From Chitinophagaceae bacterium (GTDB taxonomy: Bacteria; Bacteroidota; Bacteroidia; Chitinophagales; Chitinophagaceae): a DNA stretch of 10,716 bases. Under the pieces are notes generated by a model, which saw nothing but the letters and a program-made list of their open reading frames with translations, was not told where the DNA came from and searched no databases. The stretch spans positions 1 to 10,716 of the forward strand of contig CANKNL010000084.1 of NCBI GenBank assembly GCA_947483345.1, in the 5' to 3' direction. The position numbers and the translations under genes are program-made. Shown piece by piece: positions 1 to 6,618 of this stretch (positions within the stretch are counted from its first letter, which is position 1; each line of letters begins with the position of its first letter).

Positions 1-1199
1 CTTAAACCAACCTCGCCTGCAAAACAATAATGTTGATTGATAACAACATCTTCGTAACTGCTTAACAAAGCACATACGATGGCCAGGTCAATAGAAGGGT
101 CTTCTACTTTTATACCACCGGCAATATTTATAAAAACATCTTTAACACCAAAATGAAAGCCGCCTCTTTTTTCAAGCACGGCCAATAATAATTGTAAGCG
201 CCGCAGATCAAAACCGCTCACCGTACGTTGCGGTGTGCCATAAACACTTTGAGTTACTAATGCCTGGCCTTCAATTAATAAAGGCCGCATGCCTTCCATG
301 GTGGCTGCAATGGCAATGCCACTTAATTGTTCTTCTTTTTGCGTAATTAATAATTCTGATGGGTTATTTACTGCCCGCATGCCTGTGCCGGTCATTTCGT
401 ATATACCGAGCTCAGATGTAGAGCCAAAGCGGTTTTTAAGCGTTCGTAAAATGCGGTAAGCATAATGCTGGTCACCTTCAAACTGTAAAACGGTATCTAC
501 CATATGTTCTAATATCTTAGGCCCTGCAATGGTTCCATCTTTGGTGATATGGCCAATTAAAAAAACAGGTGTATTGCTTTCTTTGGCAAAGCGCTGCAAC
601 TCACCGGCTGTTTCTCTTATCTGGCTAATGCTGCCGGCACCGCTTTCTACAAAAGGTGATTGAAGGGTTTGTATCGAATCGACTATGACCAGTTGCGGTT
701 TCAGTTTTTTTATTTCCTGGAAAATAGTTTGTGTATTGGTTTCGGTAAGGATATAAAAATTGTCGCTGCCAATGCCGATACGGTCGGCACGCATTTTTAT
801 TTGTTGTTCACTTTCCTCGCCACTTATATATAGTGTAACAATATCTTTAAGCTGTAAACCGATTTGTAAAAATAAAGTTGATTTTCCAATTCCCGGTTCA
901 CCGGCAACCAAAACAAGGCTGCCTAAAACAATGCCACCACCAAGTACCCGGTTTAATTCTGCATCATGGGTAAGGATTCTTTTTTCTTCGGCGCTGCTGA
1001 CATCATTTATCGAAATGGTTTTTTGTTTTCCCAAACCCGAATAATCGCGCCATTCATCTTTTTCTTTTTTATCTGTTCCTTTCACAATGACTTCTTCTAC
1101 AAACGTATTCCAGGTATTACAGCCCGGACATTTACCCAGCCATTTGGCAGATTCGTAACCGCAACTCTGACAAAAAAAAGCGGATCTGGTTTTACTCAT
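1..1199 (-). CDS. radA: DNA repair protein RadA (3' end cut by window edge)
   Basis: RadA is a RecA-like, DnaB-like ATPase that promotes branch migration of recombination intermediates in the cytoplasm. The 399 readable residues show the family's domains in order: an N-terminal C4 zinc finger (Cys10, Cys13, Cys24, Cys27), Walker A GEPGIGKST at about 100-108, Walker B LVIVD at about 170-174, the RadA-specific KNRFG motif at 255-259, and a C-terminal Lon-like domain (FGVKDVFINIAGG around 350-362). In that domain the protease serine is not expected to be active, as in other RadA proteins. The start ATG at 1199 gives the usual MSKTRSAFFC opening. The family is about 455 residues long, so roughly 55 C-terminal residues lie beyond base 1. 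It is transcribed leftward, divergently from the receptor gene. Identification is firm; nothing looks broken. Confidence 0.97.
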   Translation of the reverse strand, partial: MSKTRSAFFCQSCGYESAKWLGKCPGCNTWNTFVEEVIVKGTDKKEKDEWRDYSGLGKQKTISINDVSSAEEKRILTHDAELNRVLGGGIVLGSLVLVAGEPGIGKSTLFLQIGLQLKDIVTLYISGEESEQQIKMRADRIGIGSDNFYILTETNTQTIFQEIKKLKPQLVIVDSIQTLQSPFVESGAGSISQIRETAGELQRFAKESNTPVFLIGHITKDGTIAGPKILEHMVDTVLQFEGDQHYAYRILRTLKNRFGSTSELGIYEMTGTGMRAVNNPSELLITQKEEQLSGIAIAATMEGMRPLLIEGQALVTQSVYGTPQRTVSGFDLRRLQLLLAVLEKRGGFHFGVKDVFINIAGGIKVEDPSIDLAIVCALLSSYEDVVINQHYCFAGEVGL

Positions 1200-1216
1200 G
1201 TTCTTATTACAATTTA

Positions 1217-1223
1217 CAAAGTA
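1217..1223 (-). promoter_or_regulatory. Possible -7 box of radA promoter
   Basis: On the minus strand this reads TACTTTG, one base shorter than the Bacteroidota -7 consensus TAnnTTTG. It ends 17 bases before the radA ATG, close to the 15-16 base distance of the two better boxes in this window. No convincing TTTG -33 element is seen at the right distance, so the call rests on position and partial match only. Confidence 0.3.
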
Positions 1224-1401
1224 CGAATGTAGAGTAGAAACTTTTCATTGTAGTAAATAAAATTAAAAAATATGTTACAGAAAAATGGCTGTAAGAATTT
1301 TTGAATTTTTTTAAAAATTTGCAAGCATTTTTAGTTGAGTTTATGCTTCTTTGAAGTTTCGGTAATGGTATGCCTGATTGTTCTTTTGCTGAGGCCTAAA
1401 A

Positions 1402-1438
1402 AGTAAAAGGGTCAACATTGCTGTTGACCCTTTGTACT
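1402..1438 (-). terminator. Strong hairpin, probable intrinsic terminator
   Basis: A perfect 12-bp inverted repeat (arms AAAGGGTCAACA 1406-1417 and TGTTGACCCTTT 1422-1433) encloses the 4-base loop TTGC. Four further pairs form outside it with one bulged base at 1434. Read on the minus strand the stem is followed by TTTTACTTTTTA, a reasonable U-tract. On the plus strand the tail is TTTGTACTT, which is poorer. It lies between divergent genes and so belongs to neither flanking CDS. It may end an unannotated small transcript coming from the 1440-1700 side, or be bidirectional. Confidence 0.6.
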
Positions 1439-1654
1439 TACTAACCCATTAAATTCTATTGCTAAATTACAAATTCAGTCCACATAAAAAAATAAAATTT
1501 GGGAGATGTTAATAAGTAATTACACATTAGATATACCAGAAAGTACTTGGTTGATAGGCATTTAAAATATTGATAATCAGTCATTTAAAGTTAAAATCGG
1601 ACAATATTTTGCCCCTATTATTTGAGGTTAAATTAAAATTATTTTTTTAAATTA

Positions 1655-1686
1655 TTTGGTTTATAAAATAAACTACTTTATGTTTG
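1655..1686 (+). promoter_or_regulatory. Bacteroidota-type promoter of the receptor operon
   Basis: A -33 TTTG at 1655-1658 and a -7 TATGTTTG at 1679-1686 are separated by 20 bases. This matches the primary-sigma consensus known for Bacteroidota (TTTG, about 19-20 bases, TAnnTTTG). The -7 box ends 16 bases before the ATG at 1703, so the predicted transcript has a very short leader of about 10 bases. The leader contains AGGAAAG just before the ATG, a modest purine stretch. Confidence 0.75.
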
Positions 1687-1702
1687 TTTAAAATTAGGAA
1701 AG

Positions 1703-3961
1703 ATGAAAAGGGGGTTAATATTACTTTTTTTGATACTGAGTTTAACAGCTAAGGCACAGGTGAGAATAGCTGGAAAAATTATGGATAACAGGGGTAAACC
1801 GGTTAATGGGGTCAGTATTACTTTAAACGGTACCTACGATGGTGCCACCACGGATTCATTGGGTAATTTTTCATTCTTAACTACAGAAAAAGGTAAAATA
1901 ATATTACAAACATCTATTATAGGTTACAGGCCTTTTGAGCAGGAGTTGACTATTGGATCAAATCCTATTACAGTAAATATAACTATGAAAGAATTGGTTA
2001 CCGAATTAAAAGCAGTTGTCATATCTGCAGGTTCTTTTGTGGCGAGTGATAAAAATAAAGGGGCCGTTTTAACAGCGCTTGATATTGTAACCACACCAAG
2101 TGCCAATGGCGATGTAACCAGTGCTTTTAAAACCCTGCCCGGTACCCAGCAGGTTGGCGAAAGTGAAGGGTTATTTGTTAGAGGAGGATCGGCAACTGAG
2201 AGTAAGATCTATATGGACGGGAACCTAGTAAATAACTTTTTTTACAGCAGTACACCCGGCATTGCCACACGTGGAAGATTTAATCCATTCCTGTTTAAAG
2301 GCACCATTTTCAGTACTGGAGGTTATTCGGCTTTATATGGTCAGGCCCTTTCTTCAGCATTAATTCTGGAAAGTAAAGACTTACCTGAAAAAACCGAAGC
2401 AGACCTGGCAATATCTGTAATTGGCGTGGGTGGTGGTATTCAGCACCTGGCTAAAGATAAAAAATCATCCTGGGGTATTTCATATAACTATACAAACCTG
2501 TGGCTGGGCTTTGCCATCAATAAACAAAAACAGGATTTTTTTCAAATACCGGTGTATCACCAAGGCGACGCTAATTTTAGAATTAAAACTAAAACTGGCG
2601 GATTTATTAAATACTATGGCTATATCAGTGCCAATAAAACAGGTTTTAAAAACAATGATATAGATTCAGTCATATTAAAAAATGCCTTTGCCATTGAAAA
2701 TTTAAATACCTATCAAAATATTAACTGGCGCGAGAATGTGGGAATGGGTTGGAAATTGACAACCGGTATCAGTTACAGTACTAACAAGGATGATATAACA
2801 AATGAACTTCAGGATGCCAATAATCAAAAACAGATTATTACCAATCCATCGTTTTATTCATTTAAAAATTTTACACTTAATAACAGGGCACAATATGCGC
2901 AGATAAGGTTTGTTGCCGAAAAAAAATTAAATGGTTTAAATGTTATTCGTTTTGGGTCTGATTATTTTTACAGTAAAGAAAAATCTACCTATACACTCTA
3001 CGATGGATCGCAGTTTACTGAATCGGTAACCGATAATCTGGAATCTGTTTTTGCCGAAGCAGATGTTTTTATTACCAATGACCTGGCAGCAAAAGTTGGT
3101 GGCCGGGTGGAGCATTCGCAAATAGTTGATAAATGGAACATAGCCCCAAGGTTGTCTGTAGCCTATAAGTTCGCCGATAACAGCCAGGCTTCATTTGCAT
3201 ATGGGTTATTTTATCAGAATCCCGAAAGAAAATACCTGCCAACCGTTGCCAGTCTTGATTATTCAAGAGCGGCACATTATATACTACAGTATCAAAAGAT
3301 CAGCAGTCAACGTACATTTAGGCTGGAAGCATTTTACAAAAAGTATTCTGACTTATATAAAACAGCTACATCGTTAACAGGCAGGGAAGTGGCTTTCAAT
3401 AATAATGGTTTTGGCCATGCAACCGGGTTAGAGTTTTTCTTCAGGGATAAAAAAACTTTTAGGAATGTGGATTACTGGATATCCTATTCTTATTTAGATA
3501 CAAAAAGAGATTTTTTAAATTACCCGCAGTCTATTACCCCTTCATTTGCGGCAAATCATACTGCAGCATTTGTGATAAAGAAATTTGTTTTGCCCTGGAA
3601 AACCGGTTTTAATCTCAGCTACAATTTTGCAACGGGTCGTCCTTATTATCATTTTGCTTATGATCATGTACAAAGTAAATATGTTATCGGCGATGCCGGA
3701 AAAACAATCAGCTACAACAGTATGAGTTTTAGTGTGAATTATTTACCGAATCTGGGTAAAAAAAATCCGAAAGCATTTGCAGTATGGGTGCTGGGTATAA
3801 ATAATGTACTGGGACAAAACCAGGTGTTTAATTACAATTACAATAACAGCGGCAGCCGAAAAGAAGCAGTTACACCGCCATCAAAACGCTTTATTTTTAT
3901 TGGCTGCTTTTTAAGTTTTGGAATTGACAGAACACAGGATGCAATAAATAATAATCTTTAA
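1703..3961 (+). CDS. TonB-dependent outer-membrane receptor with carboxypeptidase-like N-terminal domain
   Basis: This 752-residue protein is an outer-membrane active-transport receptor energised through TonB. A signal peptide (residues 1-19, ending in TAKAQ) is followed by a carboxypeptidase-D regulatory-like beta-sandwich at about 20-95, then a plug at about 115-225 with FVRGG (158-162), YMDG (170-173) and the GGYSALYGQALSSAL segment (206-220). The rest has the alternating aromatic pattern of a 22-strand barrel. At 752 residues it is much shorter than SusC proteins (about 1000), and no SusD gene is adjacent, so a glycan-utilisation pair is unlikely. Siderophore, metal, peptide or other small ligands are possible but cannot be chosen from sequence. 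The last strand (FIFIGCFLSFGI) is followed by an 11-residue polar tail instead of ending on an aromatic residue. It is first in its operon, 18 bases before the 2TM gene. Confidence 0.93.
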   Translation: MKRGLILLFLILSLTAKAQVRIAGKIMDNRGKPVNGVSITLNGTYDGATTDSLGNFSFLTTEKGKIILQTSIIGYRPFEQELTIGSNPITVNITMKELVTELKAVVISAGSFVASDKNKGAVLTALDIVTTPSANGDVTSAFKTLPGTQQVGESEGLFVRGGSATESKIYMDGNLVNNFFYSSTPGIATRGRFNPFLFKGTIFSTGGYSALYGQALSSALILESKDLPEKTEADLAISVIGVGGGIQHLAKDKKSSWGISYNYTNLWLGFAINKQKQDFFQIPVYHQGDANFRIKTKTGGFIKYYGYISANKTGFKNNDIDSVILKNAFAIENLNTYQNINWRENVGMGWKLTTGISYSTNKDDITNELQDANNQKQIITNPSFYSFKNFTLNNRAQYAQIRFVAEKKLNGLNVIRFGSDYFYSKEKSTYTLYDGSQFTESVTDNLESVFAEADVFITNDLAAKVGGRVEHSQIVDKWNIAPRLSVAYKFADNSQASFAYGLFYQNPERKYLPTVASLDYSRAAHYILQYQKISSQRTFRLEAFYKKYSDLYKTATSLTGREVAFNNNGFGHATGLEFFFRDKKTFRNVDYWISYSYLDTKRDFLNYPQSITPSFAANHTAAFVIKKFVLPWKTGFNLSYNFATGRPYYHFAYDHVQSKYVIGDAGKTISYNSMSFSVNYLPNLGKKNPKAFAVWVLGINNVLGQNQVFNYNYNNSGSRKEAVTPPSKRFIFIGCFLSFGIDRTQDAINNNL

Positions 3962-3979
3962 ACAATAAACGTAACAATC

Positions 3980-4303
3980 ATGTCACACTATCAACCAGCT
4001 CCCGAAGGTAAAGACCCTGTGCTTTGGGAGATCGCACAAAAAAGGGCAGGTTTTAAAACACATGCTGTAACCTATGTTATTCTGAATTCATTTTTTTGGG
4101 CTGTTTGGTTTTTATCATCAAGCCGTCATCAGATGGATTTTAATATGTTCAATTGGGATCATTTGCCTTGGCCGGTTTGGCCCATGCTGGGTTGGGGTAT
4201 CGGTCTTGCATTTCACTTTGCAGGGGCTTATATTTTTCCAAGAACGAACTCAATTGAAACAGAATACGAAAAATTAAAAAATCAACAAAAAAACAAATCA
4301 TAA
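3980..4303 (+). CDS. 2TM domain-containing small membrane protein
   Basis: A 107-residue inner-membrane protein of the bacterial 2TM-domain family. The N-terminus contains the family-like segment DPVLWEIAQKRAGFKTHAVTY, which leads into the first membrane helix (about 26-46). A short, Trp-rich loop (NWDHLPWPVWPMLGW) and a second helix (about 66-88) follow, and the protein ends in a charged cytoplasmic tail (TEYEKLKNQQKNKS). In known families this domain often occurs alone or fused to histidine kinases or DNA-binding modules; its biochemical role is unknown. It starts 18 bases after the receptor stop, so it is very probably cotranscribed. No catalytic motif is seen. Confidence 0.85.
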   Translation: MSHYQPAPEGKDPVLWEIAQKRAGFKTHAVTYVILNSFFWAVWFLSSSRHQMDFNMFNWDHLPWPVWPMLGWGIGLAFHFAGAYIFPRTNSIETEYEKLKNQQKNKS

Positions 4304-4372
4304 CAATCACTGCTAATATCTTCCAGTACTTCCGCTATATCGGTAGGTTGAAGTGAGGCCAAAATTTAACAA

Positions 4373-5014
4373 ATGAAAAAATTAATTCTTCTTGTCGTAG
4401 TTACTTTGTTTGTAACCGGCACATTCGCGCAAAGCGATAAATACATAGCATCTATGAAAAGCAATATTATGGCTATTGATACCAGTTATAAAAATCCGGC
4501 TGATCTGTTAACGCTGGCTAATAAATTCGAACGCATTGCCACTGCTGAAAAAAATCAATGGTTAGCATATTACTATGCAGCTCTTTGTCAGGTTAATTAT
4601 ACTTACATGGAATCTGATAAAACTAAAGTTGATGCCATCGCAGATAAGGCTACTGAATTAATTGATAAAGCCGATGTGCTACAACCCAATAATTCGGAAA
4701 TCAGCTGTATTAAAAGTATGATCGCCAGCAGTCATATGATGGTAAACCCAATGCAGCGCTACATGGAATACAGTACTGAGATTAATTCGTTTATGGAAGC
4801 TGCCATGCAGCAGGATCCCACAAATCCCCGCCCCGAATATTTAAAGGGACAGGCTTTAAAATATACGCCTGAACAGTTTGGTGGCGGATGTGGAACCGCA
4901 AAGCCCGTATTAGAATCGGCGCTGGATAAGTTTAATAAATTTAAGACAGCCAGCGACATACATCCAAACTGGGGTAAAAGCAGAGTAGAGTTATTAATAA
5001 GTGAATGTAAATAG
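4373..5014 (+). CDS. Secreted alpha-helical TPR-like protein of unknown function
   Basis: A 213-residue exported protein with a clear signal peptide (residues 1-19, ending TGTFAQ). There is no lipobox cysteine at the cleavage site, so it is probably soluble in the periplasm. The mature part is predicted helical with TPR-like spacing: small and aromatic residues around NQWLAYYYAALCQVNY, then an alanine-rich helix with ADKATELIDKADVLQPNN and another with QQDPTNPRPEYLKGQ. These resemble consecutive TPR units that bind partner proteins. A glycine-rich turn (FGGGCGTAKP) precedes the last helices. I recognise the overall pattern as a family frequent in Bacteroidota, but know of no assigned function. 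It lies 69 bases downstream of the 2TM gene, probably in the same transcript, and is followed by a long palindrome. Confidence 0.8.
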   Translation: MKKLILLVVVTLFVTGTFAQSDKYIASMKSNIMAIDTSYKNPADLLTLANKFERIATAEKNQWLAYYYAALCQVNYTYMESDKTKVDAIADKATELIDKADVLQPNNSEISCIKSMIASSHMMVNPMQRYMEYSTEINSFMEAAMQQDPTNPRPEYLKGQALKYTPEQFGGGCGTAKPVLESALDKFNKFKTASDIHPNWGKSRVELLISECK

Positions 5015-5021
5015 AAGGATA

Positions 5022-5055
5022 TGTTATAGATTAACAGTACTGTTAATCCATAACA
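5022..5055. promoter_or_regulatory. 34-bp near-perfect palindrome, candidate operator
   Basis: The two 17-base halves (5022-5038 and 5039-5055) are reverse complements with one mismatch (A5028 against C5049). The core is GATTAACAGTACTGTTAATC. It begins 7 bases after the stop of the secreted helical protein and ends 21 bases before the ATG of the first membrane paralogue. No T-tract follows on either strand, which argues against a plain terminator, and there is no unpaired loop. Its two-fold symmetry and place in front of a three-gene unit ending in a DNA-binding protein suggest a binding site for a dimeric regulator. That is inference. Confidence 0.5.
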
Positions 5056-5076
5056 GCTAACCCAAAACAGTTGTAT

Positions 5077-5664
5077 ATGCAATCAGAAAATTTTTCTCCA
5101 ACAGACAGCCTGCAATTAATTAACAACATGATTAACCAGGCAAAAAACCGTTTTAGTGAAAATGGGTTTTTGTACCTGCTATGGGGCTGGCTAATTTTAT
5201 TTTGTTCTTTAGGACAATTTATTATGATGCAGCTACATCTGTTCAAACATCCAGAAATGGTATGGATGAGCACCTGGCTGGCTGCTATTTTTCAAATCAT
5301 CTACCTGGTTAAAACAAAGAAAAAAGAAATTGTAAAAACATACAGCGAAAATATTATTAATTATATCTGGGTGAGTTTTGGTGTGTGTATGTTTATCCTG
5401 GCTTTTACTTTAGGAAAAACCCAGGGCTGGGATATTGTATATGCCCTTTTTCTGATGCTGTACGGCACACCTACATTTTTATCTGGTGTTGTTATGCAGT
5501 TTAAGCCGCTTAAAATTGGTGGTATTGTTTGTTGGGTTTTGGCCATTGTGGCAACTTTAATTGCACCGGTGTATGGCTTATTATTATTAGCGGCGGCCAT
5601 GGTTGCAGCCTGGATAGTACCGGGGTACCTGCTCAGGAAAAAATTTAAAAATCAAAACAACTGA
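5077..5664 (+). CDS. Multi-spanning membrane protein, paralogue A
   Basis: A 195-residue integral membrane protein of no family I can name. I chose the ATG at 5077 over an in-frame TTG two codons earlier. A polar, amphipathic N-terminal helix (SLQLINNMINQAKNRFSENG, about 11-30) precedes five or six hydrophobic segments: LYLLWGWLILFCSLGQFIMM, a Trp-rich second segment, NYIWVSFGVCMFILAF, ALFLMLYGTPTFLSG, and a long C-terminal hydrophobic stretch ending in the basic LRKKFKNQNN. It is clearly homologous to the next gene along its whole length. The two genes are 2 bases apart and followed by an overlapping winged-helix gene, which suggests a sensor, receptor or anchor function linked to that regulator. 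No transporter or enzyme motif is present. Confidence 0.82.
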   Translation: MQSENFSPTDSLQLINNMINQAKNRFSENGFLYLLWGWLILFCSLGQFIMMQLHLFKHPEMVWMSTWLAAIFQIIYLVKTKKKEIVKTYSENIINYIWVSFGVCMFILAFTLGKTQGWDIVYALFLMLYGTPTFLSGVVMQFKPLKIGGIVCWVLAIVATLIAPVYGLLLLAAAMVAAWIVPGYLLRKKFKNQNN

Positions 5665-5666
5665 AC

Positions 5667-6263
5667 ATGGAAGAAAATAAATTAAGTGAAAACGAAAGCC
5701 TGATGCTGATAACAGAAATGATAAGCAAGGCTAAAAGTTCTTATCATTCAAATGGCACAGGAGCCATCATGTGGGGGATCATAATTTTCTTTTGTAGCCT
5801 GTTTGATTTTTTTCAGATGCAGTTTAAGTTTGACATTGGTTTTGATATCTGGTGGTTGATGTTCTTGGCATTGATTCCACAATTTTATATGATGTTTAAA
5901 AACGGCAAAAAGAAAAATTTTGTGAGTTATGAAGAAACAACAATGAGTTATGTTTGGGGAGCATTTGGATTAAGTATTTTAATGCTGATGTTTTTCAACA
6001 ATTATTACAGGCCGGCACATTCCGAGTCATTATTTCTGATGTTGTTTGGTATACCAACTTTTATAACCGGTGGCATGTTCCGGTTTAAGCCTATGATATT
6101 AGGAGGGTTAATCTGCTGGGCGTTATTTTTTATCTCCTTGTATACCGATTTAAAAATAAATATGCTGCTAATGGCATTGGCAGCATGCTCTGCCTGGTTA
6201 ATACCCGGCATTATTTTACGTAAAAAATGTAGCCTCGCGGCCCAACAAGCTAATGGCATTTAA
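5667..6263 (+). CDS. Multi-spanning membrane protein, paralogue B
   Basis: A 198-residue paralogue of the preceding protein, lying 2 bases behind its stop, so tandem duplication is the likely origin. Shared landmarks are an N-terminal SLMLITEMISKAKSS helix, NG followed by a Trp-Gly and FCSL in the first membrane segment, MQF after it, YVWGAFG in the middle, LFLMLFGIPTFITGG, FKP then GG.ICWAL, and W.IPG.ILRKK at the end. Paralogue B is richer in Met and Phe, has a longer polar loop (NNYYRPAHSES), and has a different C-terminal tail (CSLAAQQANGI). Its last 11 bases overlap the start of the regulator gene. The function is unknown; conserved polar and glycine positions point to a common fold, possibly a heterodimer. 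Confidence 0.82.
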   Translation: MEENKLSENESLMLITEMISKAKSSYHSNGTGAIMWGIIIFFCSLFDFFQMQFKFDIGFDIWWLMFLALIPQFYMMFKNGKKKNFVSYEETTMSYVWGAFGLSILMLMFFNNYYRPAHSESLFLMLFGIPTFITGGMFRFKPMILGGLICWALFFISLYTDLKINMLLMALAACSAWLIPGIILRKKCSLAAQQANGI

Positions 6264-6549
6264 AGAACTCGATCCCATATTACACTCTCAACTCAGGCTT
6301 GCTGTGGTAAGCCTGCTCATTAGCGTACGTGAGGCCGAGTTTACTTTTTTAAAAGAGAAGACAAATGCAACAGCGGGTAACCTCAGTGTACAGATCAATA
6401 AATTAAAAGATGCAGGATATATTGAAGTAACCAAACAATTCAGTAATAATTATCCGCAAACCATTTGCCGGATAACCAAAAAAGGCATTGAATCTTTTGA
6501 AGACTATGTGAGTGCACTGCAGTCCTATATGAATCTGGGCACTCCATAA
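6253..6549 (+). CDS. Small winged-helix DNA-binding transcriptional regulator
   Basis: This 98-residue protein is essentially one winged-helix domain of the type in many small Bacteroidota regulators (MarR/ArsR-like fold, the winged-helix DNA-binding family). Visible elements are a first helix (LHSQLRLAVVSLLISV, 10-25), a second helix (FTFLKEKTNA), the recognition helix TAGNLSVQINKLKDAG at about 40-55, then the wing strands YIEVTKQF and TICRITKKG, and a C-terminal helix ESFEDYVSALQSYM that would serve dimerisation. There is no separate ligand domain and no metal-binding cysteine cluster. The ATG overlaps the end of paralogue B by 11 bases, implying coupled translation. It probably controls its own unit and perhaps the ABC genes 69 bases downstream. 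The class is secure; targets are inferred. Confidence 0.88.
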   Translation: MAFKELDPILHSQLRLAVVSLLISVREAEFTFLKEKTNATAGNLSVQINKLKDAGYIEVTKQFSNNYPQTICRITKKGIESFEDYVSALQSYMNLGTP

Positions 6550-6595
6550 AAAGGGATTAAATTTATTTTTAAACTTTTTACCTGCTTATCCGTTT

Positions 6596-6603
6596 TATCT
6601 TTG
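6596..6603 (+). promoter_or_regulatory. Probable -7 box of the ABC transporter unit
   Basis: TATCTTTG matches the Bacteroidota -7 consensus TAnnTTTG exactly and ends 15 bases before the ATG at 6619, nearly the same distance as in the receptor promoter. The -33 position (around 6572-6578) is only T-rich without a TTTG, so promoter strength may depend on an activator or be low. The box overlaps an in-frame TTG at 6601, which speaks against that codon as the start of the ATPase gene. Confidence 0.5.
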
Positions 6604-6618
6604 ATTATATATTGTACC

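Larger units (their letters stand above)
1200..1702. other. Divergent intergenic region without a gene
   Basis: About 500 very AT-rich bases separate the divergent starts of radA and the receptor gene. I see no reading frame with coding character on either strand; the longest ATG-started frames stop within a few codons. The recognisable contents are a possible radA -7 box next to its start, a strong isolated hairpin near 1402-1438, and the receptor promoter at 1655-1686. The stretch 1440-1650 shows no repeat or hairpin that I trust. Confidence 0.7.

Noticed and set aside
760..1232. Plus-strand open frames opposite radA
   Set aside because: They lie entirely or mainly antisense to radA, whose zinc-finger and Walker motifs are intact; the translations have no recognisable domain.
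1703..3961. SusC of a polysaccharide utilisation locus
   Set aside because: The protein is far shorter than SusC, no SusD-like gene follows, and no glycan-active enzyme is nearby.
4328..4354. Possible hairpin before the secreted helical protein (ACTTC with GAAGT, inner CCG with CGG)
   Set aside because: The arms are only 5 and 3 bases and not in register, with no T-tract, so this is well within chance.
5043..5273. Minus-strand open frame across the palindrome and the start of paralogue A
   Set aside because: It is the reverse complement of coding sequence in a conserved paralogue pair and starts inside the membrane protein gene; no domain is seen.
6601..6618. TTG at 6601 as start of the ABC ATPase
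   Set aside because: It would add six residues (MIIYCT) not expected in the family, and the codon lies inside a perfect -7 promoter box; ATG at 6619 fits better.
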